From Streptomyces tendae (GTDB lineage: Bacteria > Actinomycetota > Actinomycetes > Streptomycetales > Streptomycetaceae), in contig NZ_BMUY01000009.1 in NCBI RefSeq assembly GCF_014650435.1, forward strand, positions 248,001 to 312,000: a DNA stretch of 64,000 nt. Reading direction: 5' to 3'. Each line of letters starts with the position of its first letter. The first letter of the stretch is position 1. This document shows positions 10,941 through 17,783 of the stretch, piece after piece. Position numbers and translations under genes: made by a program. The notes beneath the pieces were generated by a model. It saw only the letters and a program-made list of their open reading frames with translations. It had not been told where the DNA came from and ran no database searches.

Positions 10941-12002
10941 GTGCTCGACCTCCCTCCCCTCGCCCGCTTCGGCGACCGTCTCGCCACCGGACTCCTCGAC
11001 GTCACGAGCGATCCCGCCGCCCTCGACTCCGAGGGGTTCTGGGCGGCCTGCGCGGACTTCGAAGGCCGTCTGACCTGCGCACGCTTCGCGGACGTCAGGA
11101 CCGAGCCGGTGCCCGCGCCCACACCGGGAGCGTGGCGGGGCCCCGCCGTCGGCGACTGGACGTCCTCGCTCGACCGCGGTGCGTACACCGCTGGCGTACG
11201 ACGCATCCGCGCGCACATAGCCGCGGGCGAGGTCTACCAGGCCAACCTCTGCCGGGTGCTGACGGCGCCGATCGGCCCGGGCGCCGACGTGGACGCGCTC
11301 ACCGCCCTGCTGGCCCGCGGCAACCCGGCCCCGTACGCCGGAACGATCCGGCTGCCCGGACACGGCGTCGAGATCGCCACCGCCTCGCCCGAGCTGTTCC
11401 TGCGTCGAAGCGGCCGGACGGTCGAGTCCGGGCCGATCAAGGGCACCGGCCGGACCGAGGCCGACCTGCTGGAGAAGGACTACGCCGAGAACGTCATGAT
11501 CGTGGACCTGGTCCGCAACGACCTGGGGCGGGTCTGCGCCACGGGCACCGTCACGGTGCCCGACCTGTGCGCCGTCGAGAAGCACCCGGGTCTGGTCCAC
11601 CTGGTCTCCGCGGTGCGCGGCGAGCTGTCCGCGGACGCCGGCTGGCCGGAGCTGCTCGACGCCGCCTTTCCGCCCGGGTCCGTCACCGGCGCGCCCAAGT
11701 CCAGCGCCCTGCGAATCATCGAGGCGCTGGAGACCGCGCCCCGTGGCCCGTACTGCGGGGGCGTCGGCTGGGTGGACGCCGACCGGGGCACGGGCGAGCT
11801 GGCCGTCGGCATCCGCACCTTCTGGATCGACCGGACCGCCGACGGTGGCGCGCGGCTCGGCTTCGGCACCGGCGCCGGCATCACCTGGGGCTCCGACCCG
11901 GAGGGCGAGTGGCGGGAGACCGAACTGAAGGCGTCCCGGCTGCTCGCGGTAGCGTCGGGGGTGTACGAGGCGAACGGCACGGGAGAGGCGCTGGCGACGT
12001 GA
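10941..12002 (+). CDS. pabB: Chorismate-binding enzyme, aminodeoxychorismate synthase component I
   Basis: A 353-residue protein of the PabB/TrpE family, converting chorismate (with glutamine-derived ammonia) to 4-amino-4-deoxychorismate for folate. The C-terminal chorismate-binding domain fills most of the protein: GPIKGTGRTEAD near residue 164, where Lys in PIKGT is characteristic of PabB over anthranilate synthase, then VDLVRNDLGRV, VTGAPKSSALRII and GSDPEGEWRETELK with metal-binding glutamates. It is shorter than the ~450-residue form, lacking much of the N-terminal domain. GTG 10941 lies seven bases after TAGACT (10928-10933) with no ribosome site, so probably leaderless. The downstream pabC overlap supports the PABA role. 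Confidence 0.88.
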   Translation: MLDLPPLARFGDRLATGLLDVTSDPAALDSEGFWAACADFEGRLTCARFADVRTEPVPAPTPGAWRGPAVGDWTSSLDRGAYTAGVRRIRAHIAAGEVYQANLCRVLTAPIGPGADVDALTALLARGNPAPYAGTIRLPGHGVEIATASPELFLRRSGRTVESGPIKGTGRTEADLLEKDYAENVMIVDLVRNDLGRVCATGTVTVPDLCAVEKHPGLVHLVSAVRGELSADAGWPELLDAAFPPGSVTGAPKSSALRIIEALETAPRGPYCGGVGWVDADRGTGELAVGIRTFWIDRTADGGARLGFGTGAGITWGSDPEGEWRETELKASRLLAVASGVYEANGTGEALAT

Positions 12003-12820
12003 AGATCTGGCTCGACGGCGGGTTGCAGGACATCGGATCCGCCCGCGTTTCCGTCCTCGATCACGGGCTGACCGTGGGCGACGGCATCTTCGAGACCGTG
12101 AAGGCGGTGGACGGGAGGCCGTTCGCACTGACCCGGCACCTGGACCGGCTGACCCGCTCGGCCCGCGGCCTCGGCCTGCCCGACCCGGACCTCGACGAGG
12201 TGCGCCGTGCCTGTGCCGCCGTCCTCGACGCCAACCCCGTGCCGCTCGGCCGACTGCGCATCACCTACACCGGCGGACACGGGCCCCTCGGCTCCGACCG
12301 CGGCGAGCACGGCCCGACCCTCGTCGTCGCCCTCGGCGAGGCCGCCCGCCGCGCCGACTCCACGGCCGTGATCACGGTGCCGTGGACCCGCAACGAGCGC
12401 GGCGCGCTCACCGGCCTGAAGACCACCTCCTACGCCGAGAACGTCGTCGCCCTCGCCCGCGCCCGCGAACGGGGCGCCACCGAGGCGCTGTTCGGCAACA
12501 CGGTCGGGCAGCTGTGCGAGGGCACCGGGTCCAACGTCTTCGTCGTCCTCGACGGCGAGATCCACACCCCGCCGGTAGCCTCCGGCTGCCTCGCCGGCAT
12601 CACCCGGGCCCTGGCCGTCGAGTGGACCGGGGCCCGTGAGACCGACCTCCCGCTGGACGTCCTGGAACGCGCCGACGAGGTGTTCCTGACCTCGACCCTG
12701 CGGGACGTCCAGGCCGTACACCGCGTCGACGACCGCGAACTGCCGGGCGCCCCGGGGCCGGTGACCGCCAAGGCGATGCGCGTCTTCGAGGAGCGGTCCG
12801 GGGACGACCTGGACCCGTGA
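11999..12820 (+). CDS. pabC: Aminodeoxychorismate lyase (class IV PLP enzyme)
   Basis: A 273-residue fold-type IV PLP enzyme. It would split 4-amino-4-deoxychorismate into p-aminobenzoate and pyruvate. The likely Schiff-base lysine is in GLKTTSYAENV at about residue 141, and the cofactor-phosphate segment EGTGSNVFVV follows near 179. GTG 11999 overlaps the pabB stop by four bases (GTGA), so the two are translationally coupled, which favours lyase over branched-chain or D-amino acid aminotransferase activity, the main alternatives in this family. Confidence 0.87.
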   Translation: MKIWLDGGLQDIGSARVSVLDHGLTVGDGIFETVKAVDGRPFALTRHLDRLTRSARGLGLPDPDLDEVRRACAAVLDANPVPLGRLRITYTGGHGPLGSDRGEHGPTLVVALGEAARRADSTAVITVPWTRNERGALTGLKTTSYAENVVALARARERGATEALFGNTVGQLCEGTGSNVFVVLDGEIHTPPVASGCLAGITRALAVEWTGARETDLPLDVLERADEVFLTSTLRDVQAVHRVDDRELPGAPGPVTAKAMRVFEERSGDDLDP

Positions 12821-12871
12821 CCCTCCGATATTCGGCTGCCGTTGTCGCCCGCGGTGGGTAGAACTGCCGTG

Positions 12872-13696
12872 ATGACCACGACCCTGCGGCCGACCGAGCC
12901 GCTCCAGCGCGCAGCCGACGGGACCCGCTCACGCCACTTCCAGGTGTGTGTGAACAGCCGCCCCGTCGGTGTGCTGCACCTCGGTACCTCGTCCTCCCTC
13001 GGCGACTCGGTGGCCGTGATCCACAAGCTGCGCGTCGACGAGCCGGACCGCCGGCGCGGCCGGGGCACGGTCGCCGCGCTCGCCGCGGAGGAGGTGGCGC
13101 GTGCCTGGGGCTGCCGGCAGATCGAGGCGGGCGTCGACGGCGACGCCGAGGCGGGCACCGGGCTCGCCCAGGCACTCGGCTACGTCCTGCGCAACCGCAC
13201 CATGACCAAGCCGCTCGGCACCACCCCGCCCGCCCTGCCCGCGGGCAGCGGCGCACGGCCCATGACCCCGGAGGACTTCGCCGCCTGGCAGGCGTACGAG
13301 TCGGAGCGGTACGCCCGCACCTGGATGGAGCGGGGCGTGCCCGAGGCCGACGCGTACGCCAAGGCCCGCCGCGATCACGAAGTGCTGCTCCCGCGGGGCC
13401 TGGACACCGAGCACATGCTGTTCAGCGTGCTGGAACACGAGGGCGAGCGGGTCGGGATCCTGTGGCTGGCGCTGCGGGAGGACCGGGCGTTCGTCTTCGA
13501 CGTCGAGGCCGACGCGCCCCACCGCGGCCGGGGCCACGGCCGCACCCTCATGCTGCTGGCCGAGGCGCAGGCGATCACCGCCGGCCGCCCGCTGATCGGC
13601 CTCAACGTCTTCGCGGGGAACACCGCGGCCGAGCGGCTCTACGAGTCGCTCGGTTACCGGACCACGCGGTACAGCTACTCCAAGCCGCTCCTGTAG
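12872..13696 (+). CDS. Tandem GNAT-fold N-acetyltransferase
   Basis: A 274-residue protein with two GNAT-like halves. The N-terminal half (~15-110) carries RRRGRGTVAALAAEE and the C-terminal half (~125-274) carries RGRGHGRTLMLLAEAQA, both resembling the acetyl-CoA pyrophosphate loop (Q/RxxGxG/A). The C-terminal half also has the typical LNVFAGNTAAERLYESLGY end and is probably the active one. Substrate unknown. ATG 12872 is preceded by TAGAAC (12859-12864) at seven bases and no ribosome site, so probably leaderless. Convergent with the DsbA-like gene. Confidence 0.85.
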   Translation: MTTTLRPTEPLQRAADGTRSRHFQVCVNSRPVGVLHLGTSSSLGDSVAVIHKLRVDEPDRRRGRGTVAALAAEEVARAWGCRQIEAGVDGDAEAGTGLAQALGYVLRNRTMTKPLGTTPPALPAGSGARPMTPEDFAAWQAYESERYARTWMERGVPEADAYAKARRDHEVLLPRGLDTEHMLFSVLEHEGERVGILWLALREDRAFVFDVEADAPHRGRGHGRTLMLLAEAQAITAGRPLIGLNVFAGNTAAERLYESLGYRTTRYSYSKPLL

Positions 13697-13721
13697 ACGA
13701 CGGGCCGCCGGGAGCGGCCGT

Positions 13722-14246
13722 TCAGCCCCGCTGCTCGGCGAGCAGCCGGTCCGCGATCTCCTCGATGCGCTCGCGCAGCCCTTCCTGGCTCTTGCCGCCG
13801 TCCAGGCACTCGCCGCCGATCACATACGTGGGGGTGCCGGTCACGCCGATCGCCTTGCCCTCGGCCTGGTCGGCGTCGACGATCAGGATGTGCCGGCCGT
13901 CGACGAGCGCCGTGTCGAACTCCTCCGCGTCCAGGCCCAGTTCCCGGGCCACCTCGACCAGGACGGGCTCCCCCTTGCGGTCCAGCTCGGGAACCCGGTC
14001 CAGGACGGCCTCGGCGTACTCCCAGCCCCGGCCCTGGTCGAACGCCTCCTCGGCGGCCTGCGCGGCGGCGAAGGCGTGCTTGTGCTTCTCCAGCGGGAAG
14101 TGCCGCAGCCGTACGTCCAGGCGGTCGCCGTAGCGGGCGCGCAGGGCGCGGAGGTCGTCCAGGGCGGTGTGGCAGTCCGGGCACTGGAGCTCGCACCAGA
14201 CGTCGAGGACGGGTGCGGCGGGACGGGCGGGGGAGGAGTCGCTCAT
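13722..14246 (-). CDS. DsbA-family thioredoxin-fold oxidoreductase (FrnE-like)
   Basis: A 174-residue thioredoxin-fold protein with a helical insertion, like DsbA/FrnE disulphide isomerases. The active site is CPDC (residues 22-25) and the cis-proline segment GVTGTPTYVIGG is present near 134-145. No signal peptide or membrane helix is visible, so it likely acts in the cytoplasm. The start at 14246 is set by GGGAGG eight bases upstream; the longer frame to 14309 adds an unrelated-looking Arg/Gly stretch. Confidence 0.85.
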   Translation of the reverse strand: MSDSSPARPAAPVLDVWCELQCPDCHTALDDLRALRARYGDRLDVRLRHFPLEKHKHAFAAAQAAEEAFDQGRGWEYAEAVLDRVPELDRKGEPVLVEVARELGLDAEEFDTALVDGRHILIVDADQAEGKAIGVTGTPTYVIGGECLDGGKSQEGLRERIEEIADRLLAEQRG

Positions 14247-14400
14247 GCCCCCATCCTCCCAGCCCGAGGTGTGCCGCCCCAACCGGCCTCGTACCGCCCC
14301 CACCGGCACCTGCGGAGGAGCCGACCCCTAGATCTCCCTGATCTCGGGCCTCCGGCATGGCCCCGCGGCGGGGGGACGGTGCAGGATGGAAGGGACGAAG

Positions 14401-14438
14401 TACTTCATGCCCGACCGAGTACTTCATGCCCGACCGAG
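14401..14438. repeat. 19-bp tandem repeat, two copies
   Basis: The 19-base unit TACTTCATGCCCGACCGAG occurs twice head to tail (14401-14419 and 14420-14438), just before the start of the next gene. Both copies contain an ATG, which creates false start candidates. Confidence 0.9.
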
Positions 14439-14457
14439 CCCAGCCCTGGAGGACCGG

Positions 14458-14910
14458 ATGATTGCCGAGACCGTCTGCTCCGCGGTGTCCGCGGCGGGCC
14501 TGGGCATCGCGGCGGTCACCGCGTACCGCAAGCGCTTCCTCACCGCTGCCCGTATCGCCGCCTACTCACTGGTCCCGATCGGCCTGGTGATGACCGGAGT
14601 CGTCGAGTGGCTCGCCGACACGGCCTTCAGTCCGGTGGCCTGGGCCGGATTCGGAGTGCTCGGCGTGGCCTGGGTGCTCTTCATGACCACACGCGCGGTG
14701 GAGCGCCGCCGCGGCGGCACCCGCAAGGAGCGCAAGGAGGCACGGGCCGCGGCACAGCGCGACGCGGTGGCTCCGGGCGCCTCGGCACCCTCCCTGGGGA
14801 CCGGCTCCCGTCCGGCCGCCGCGCCCGCCGCCAAGCCGGCGAAGGCGTCCCGGGGCGGTGACGACGACTTCAGCGACATCGAGGCCATCCTCAAGAAACA
14901 CGGCATATGA
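14458..14910 (+). CDS. Small two-helix membrane protein, unknown function
   Basis: A 150-residue protein with two or three hydrophobic helices in the first ~80 residues (VCSAVSAAGLGIAAV, YSLVPIGLVMTGVVEWL, VAWAGFGVLGVAWVLFM), then a basic Arg/Lys-rich segment, an Ala/Pro linker and the conserved-looking acidic/basic end DFSDIEAILKKHGI. GGAGG 6 bases before ATG 14458 decides the start; the ORF from 14386 begins within a 19-bp repeat. This layout (membrane part plus short cytoplasmic helix) recurs in actinobacteria, but I do not know its role. Confidence 0.75.
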   Translation: MIAETVCSAVSAAGLGIAAVTAYRKRFLTAARIAAYSLVPIGLVMTGVVEWLADTAFSPVAWAGFGVLGVAWVLFMTTRAVERRRGGTRKERKEARAAAQRDAVAPGASAPSLGTGSRPAAAPAAKPAKASRGGDDDFSDIEAILKKHGI

Positions 14911-15073
14911 CGGCCGGGGCCCGGGGCTGAAACGACACAGCGGTCCGAGGCCGACAGCGCCCGCTCCGGAATGATCACGATCCGACCGGACATTGCGACA
15001 TTCAACCAACAGCTGGTCGTAACGGGCGTGTTGATCGCGTGGACCCCGTCCGCTGCGTCATCATCGCGGCGAG

Positions 15074-15253
15074 ATGCCGGACACCACTCAGCTGGATTCC
15101 CAGCTGGACACGAGACAGAGCGAAACCGCGCGGGTGCCAGACGAACCACGCGGCTGCCTCTTCGCCCTATCCCAGCCACCGCTCATGATCTTCCTTGCGG
15201 TGATCGGGTGTCTGCTGCTCATGGCTTCGTTGCACGATCTGCTGTTGCTGTGA
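15074..15253 (+). CDS. 59-residue membrane protein, unknown function
   Basis: A short frame from ATG 15074 to TGA 15251-15253. The first ~30 residues are polar (TTQLDSQLDTRQSETARV), then comes PRGCLFALSQPPLMIFLAV, leading into a hydrophobic helix (MIFLAVIGCLLLMASL) that ends the protein. A tail-anchored type of membrane protein is likely. The ribosome site is weak (GGCGAG close to ATG). Codon bias is Streptomyces-like (G/C third positions mostly), but only length, composition and the TM helix support it. Confidence 0.55.
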   Translation: MPDTTQLDSQLDTRQSETARVPDEPRGCLFALSQPPLMIFLAVIGCLLLMASLHDLLLL

Positions 15254-15307
15254 GCCGTACCCGCGCTCCCCGGCGCCACCCGCCGGGGGCCGCGTCGCCG
15301 TCCCGGG

Positions 15308-15345
15308 GCCTGTCCGGCGGATCAGGTCCCGCCCAGGGGGACAGG
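15308..15345. terminator. Possible bidirectional terminator between convergent genes
   Basis: CCTGTCC (15309-15315) pairs with GGACAGG (15339-15345), and the inner part can also fold. It lies between the 59-residue gene and the convergent CGNR gene. The structure is modest. Confidence 0.35.
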
Positions 15346-15347
15346 AC

Positions 15348-15908
15348 TCAGCCCGCCGCCTCCTTGCGCCGGGCCCGGTAGGCGGCCACGTGCAGGCGGT
15401 TTCCGCAGGTGCGGCTGTCGCAGTACCGCCGCGAGCGGTTCCGGGAGAGGTCGACGAAGGCGCGCCGGCAGTCGGGGGCCTCGCACCGCCGCAGCCGCTC
15501 CTGCTCCCCGGCCACCACGAAGAACGCCAGCGCCATCCCGCAGTCCGCGGTGAGGTGGTCTGCGACGGACGCGCCGGGCGCGAAGTAGTGGATGTGCCAG
15601 TCGTACCCGTCGTGGTCGGTGAGCCGGGGCGTGGTGCCGGCGGCCGCGACCAGGTCGTTGATCAGTCCCGCGGCGGTCCGGGCGTCGGGAGCGGCGAAGA
15701 CCGCCGCGAACCGTCCGCGGATGCCCCGCACCGCCGAGAGGTCGAGGTCCGTGAGCACGCCGACGTCGCTGATTTCGTGCGTTCCCACGAATTGCTGGAG
15801 GGCCGCGACGTCCGACAGCCCGTCCGGAGCCGATTCGTCCTCCGGCACGGTGTTCACCAGATCCACCACGGTGTCGAGCGCGCACCGGGTGTCGTGGGTG
15901 ATCAGCAC
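15348..15908 (-). CDS. CGNR zinc-finger / ABATE-domain regulator
   Basis: A 186-residue protein. The N-terminal ~130 residues match the ABATE-type domain (start DTVVDLVNTV, putative ligand-binding region). The C-terminal ~45 residues are a CGNR zinc finger: C-x4-C in RRCEAPDCRRAF, then RRYCDSRTCGNRLHVAAYRAR, with four cysteines for one zinc ion and a basic DNA-binding tail. A stress-linked transcription regulator is the usual guess for the family; target unknown. GTG start at 15908 has GGGAGCG six bases before it. It stands alone. Confidence 0.88.
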   Translation of the reverse strand: MLITHDTRCALDTVVDLVNTVPEDESAPDGLSDVAALQQFVGTHEISDVGVLTDLDLSAVRGIRGRFAAVFAAPDARTAAGLINDLVAAAGTTPRLTDHDGYDWHIHYFAPGASVADHLTADCGMALAFFVVAGEQERLRRCEAPDCRRAFVDLSRNRSRRYCDSRTCGNRLHVAAYRARRKEAAG

Positions 15909-16199
15909 GTTTCGCTCCCTGGCCTGGGGGTCGGGCGGGCGCCCGCCGATGCTGGCCGATGGTAGTGGCTGGCGCGGCGGGCGAACCGGCCGAGATCCGG
16001 TCCCGGTCGTCGATTGCCCCGAAGACTGCCCCTTTCAACGGCGACCGGCCCGCCTTGGTTCCCCGGCGCCGCACACGCAGCGGCGCCGCCCCCGCGGAGA
16101 TCCGCGGCGACGACGCCGTCGTGTGCCGTATGCGGTTGTCCGGGCCCGTGCCGTCACCCCGAGTCGACGGCGACGGGCGGCTTCACGCGGGGCCCCGCC
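15909..16199. other. Intergenic region without recognised genes
   Basis: About 290 bases between the ssgB stop and the CGNR start, both on the minus strand. ORFs here are Arg/Pro-rich shadows. The CGNR promoter must lie near 15920-15970, but I see no clear -35/-10 pair. A candidate hairpin for the end of ssgB is not obvious. Confidence 0.4.
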
Positions 16200-16613
16200 C
16201 TAGCTTTCCGCCAGGATGTGCGAGAGCTCCTGATCGAGGTCGAAGTGCCGGTGTTCCGTACCGGGGGGCACGGCGGCGTCTGTGCGCTTCAGGAAGGACT
16301 CCAGGGCCCGCGCCGGGGCCTCGAGCAGCGCTTCGCCCTCCGGGGAGCTGAGAGCGATGCACACGACGCCCTGGCCGTGACTGCGGGACGGCCAGACACG
16401 GACGTCGCCGGTGCCTGTGGGGCGGTGGAGACCTTCGGCGAGGAGGTCGCGGGCGAACACCCACTCGACGGTCTCCTCGGCTCCGGTGTGGAAGGTGGCG
16501 TGCACGGCGTAGGGGTCGGCCGTGTCGTACCGCAGGCCTGCGGGGACAGGCAGGGAGGACTCGCTCGACACAACGAGGCGCAGGTGCAGCTCGCAGCTGA
16601 CCGTGGTGTTCAT
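16200..16613 (-). CDS. ssgB: Sporulation-specific cell division protein SsgB
   Basis: A 137-residue SsgA-like protein (SALP family, found only in sporulating actinomycetes). SsgB recruits FtsZ to future septum sites in aerial hyphae, together with SsgA. The sequence begins MNTTVSCELHLRLV and shows the conserved core YDTADPYAVHATFHTG and VEWVFARDLL, and it ends in LSHILAES; length equals the expected 137. This start is chosen over a frame to 16679, which adds an Arg-rich stretch. A sigma-H-like promoter lies about 60-85 bases upstream. Confidence 0.96.
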   Translation of the reverse strand: MNTTVSCELHLRLVVSSESSLPVPAGLRYDTADPYAVHATFHTGAEETVEWVFARDLLAEGLHRPTGTGDVRVWPSRSHGQGVVCIALSSPEGEALLEAPARALESFLKRTDAAVPPGTEHRHFDLDQELSHILAES

Positions 16614-16674
16614 AAGCGCCAGGGCCTTTCGCTCAGTGTGCGCTCGGGGATTCGCACGTCGGCGAAATCGACAT

Positions 16675-16698
16675 GCCACCTACGGTGCCGTTGTAAAC
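16675..16698 (-). promoter_or_regulatory. Candidate stress sigma-factor (sigma-H/B-type) promoter of ssgB
   Basis: On the minus strand GTTT (16698-16695) is followed after 14 bases by GGTGGC (16680-16675). The sigma-B-like consensus in Streptomyces is GTTT-N14-16-GGGTAT, so the -35 matches and the -10 in part. The start would be ~50 bases before the ssgB ATG. Sigma-H control of ssgB has been reported for S. coelicolor. Confidence 0.5.
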
Positions 16699-16804
16699 CC
16701 CTCTGAGTGTTTTGCGTGTGTTTACGTAACTCTTCCGGCCGAGAGATCGTTCGGGTCGTACGCCCATTCCGGTGACAGGTTTCGCTCCGGTAGTGTTTGG
16801 CCGT

Positions 16805-17257
16805 ATGAACACGGGGAGTAACAAGCCCGGCGAGGCGGCCGTGGCGGCAGACCGTACGGGGACGGACGAGGTCACGGCCGAGCGCGCGCTCGGTTCGCGG
16901 GCGCCGGAATTCATCAGGGCGCGCCGTGCGCTGCACCTGAGCTGGCAGGTCGGCGTCTTCATCGTCGGCCTCGCGGTCGTGGTGGCCGGCATCATCATGC
17001 TGCCGCTGCCCGGACCGGGCTGGGTGGTGATCTTCGGCGGCATGGCGATCTGGGCGACCGAGTTCGTCTGGGCCCAGCTGGTGCTGCGCTGGACCAAGCG
17101 CAAGGTCACCGAGGCGGCGCAGCGTGCCCTCGACCCGAAGGTGCGGCGCCGGAACATCATCCTGACCTCGATCGGCGTGGTGATCATCGCCGTGCTGGCC
17201 GGGATCTACCTGTGGAAGTTCGGCCTCGAGATGCCCTGGAAGATCAAGGACCAGTGA
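16805..17257 (+). CDS. PGPGW-motif transmembrane protein (TIGR02611 type)
   Basis: A 150-residue membrane protein. The N-terminal ~40 residues are polar; helices lie at about 48-66, 74-90 and 128-147. The signature PLPGPGW (67-73) sits at the end of the first helix and defines this actinobacterial family of unknown function. The start ATG 16805 lies eight bases after TAGTGT (16791-16796) with no ribosome site, so the mRNA may be leaderless. Divergent from ssgB, with under 200 bases shared between them. Confidence 0.88.
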   Translation: MNTGSNKPGEAAVAADRTGTDEVTAERALGSRAPEFIRARRALHLSWQVGVFIVGLAVVVAGIIMLPLPGPGWVVIFGGMAIWATEFVWAQLVLRWTKRKVTEAAQRALDPKVRRRNIILTSIGVVIIAVLAGIYLWKFGLEMPWKIKDQ

Positions 17258-17357
17258 GCGCCCGCGGGGGTGCGCCCGACCGCCCGAGGGGTTGCGCCGT
17301 CGCGGCCCCCGTTGGTCACCGGCGCCTGTGACATGGGGTAATGTTCTTCCTGCGTCC

Positions 17358-17429
17358 GGGCGATTAGCTCAGTGGGAGAGCGCTTCGTTCACACCGAAGA
17401 GGTCACTGGTTCGAACCCAGTATCGCCCA
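17358..17429 (+). tRNA. tRNA-Val (anticodon CAC), left copy
   Basis: A 72-nt cloverleaf: acceptor GGGCGAT/ATCGCCC, discriminator A, anticodon loop TTCACAC giving CAC, T-loop TTCGAAC. CCA is not encoded. A -10 box TAATGT starts 19 bases upstream (17339). Identical to the gene at 25000-25071. Confidence 0.96.
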
Positions 17430-17440
17430 CCGGATCATCA

Positions 17441-17474
17441 GGCGGCCCGGCTCACGATCGTGAGCCGGGCCGCC
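17441..17474 (+). terminator. Perfect 34-bp palindrome terminating the tRNA transcript
   Basis: GGCGGCCCGGCTCACG and its exact reverse complement meet without spacer mismatch, forming a very strong hairpin 12 bases after the tRNA, followed by TTCGTG. Confidence 0.85.
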
Positions 17475-17691
17475 TTCGTGTGCGGTCCGTCCCGGCGTCC
17501 GGGCATTCCGCTTCCGCTCGCCTTCACTCAACCGTGACCTTCACCGCCGGGGTGCTCCGCGACGTCGCCGGCGTTCGGCCGGTCGATCGCGCCGCGCCGA
17601 CCTGTGGATTCTCGCAGTCGCGCAACGGTGCGTCCGGGAGAGGTGTCCCGGGGGCGGTCGCGGCCGCTCCCATGAATTCCTGTCCGAATCA

Positions 17692-17720
17692 TTGACGCGC
17701 CCCTGGGCCCTTCGTACCTT
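17692..17720 (+). promoter_or_regulatory. Promoter of the rhamnogalacturonan/sugar operon
   Basis: TTGACG (17692-17697) and TACCTT (17715-17720) are 17 bases apart, an unusually good housekeeping promoter for this genome. The predicted start (~17727) coincides with the operator pair. Confidence 0.75.
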
Positions 17721-17728
17721 GTGCCAGC

Positions 17729-17751
17729 AAGCGCTTACTTGAAACGATTCA
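17729..17751. promoter_or_regulatory. Two LacI-type operator palindromes
   Basis: AAGCGCTT (17729-17736) is a perfect palindrome with the central CG typical of LacI/GalR sites. TGAAACGATTCA (17740-17751) matches the TGAAnCGnTTCA pattern. They cover the transcription start and would block the promoter in the absence of inducer. No LacI-family gene lies in this window. Confidence 0.7.
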
Positions 17752-17783
17752 TGTGGCGGACTCGACGTCGCGGGGAGGCTCTT

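Noticed and set aside
12842..12871. TTG start ten codons earlier for the GNAT gene
   Set aside because: The -10 box lies inside this stretch and ATG 12872 gives a good leaderless start.
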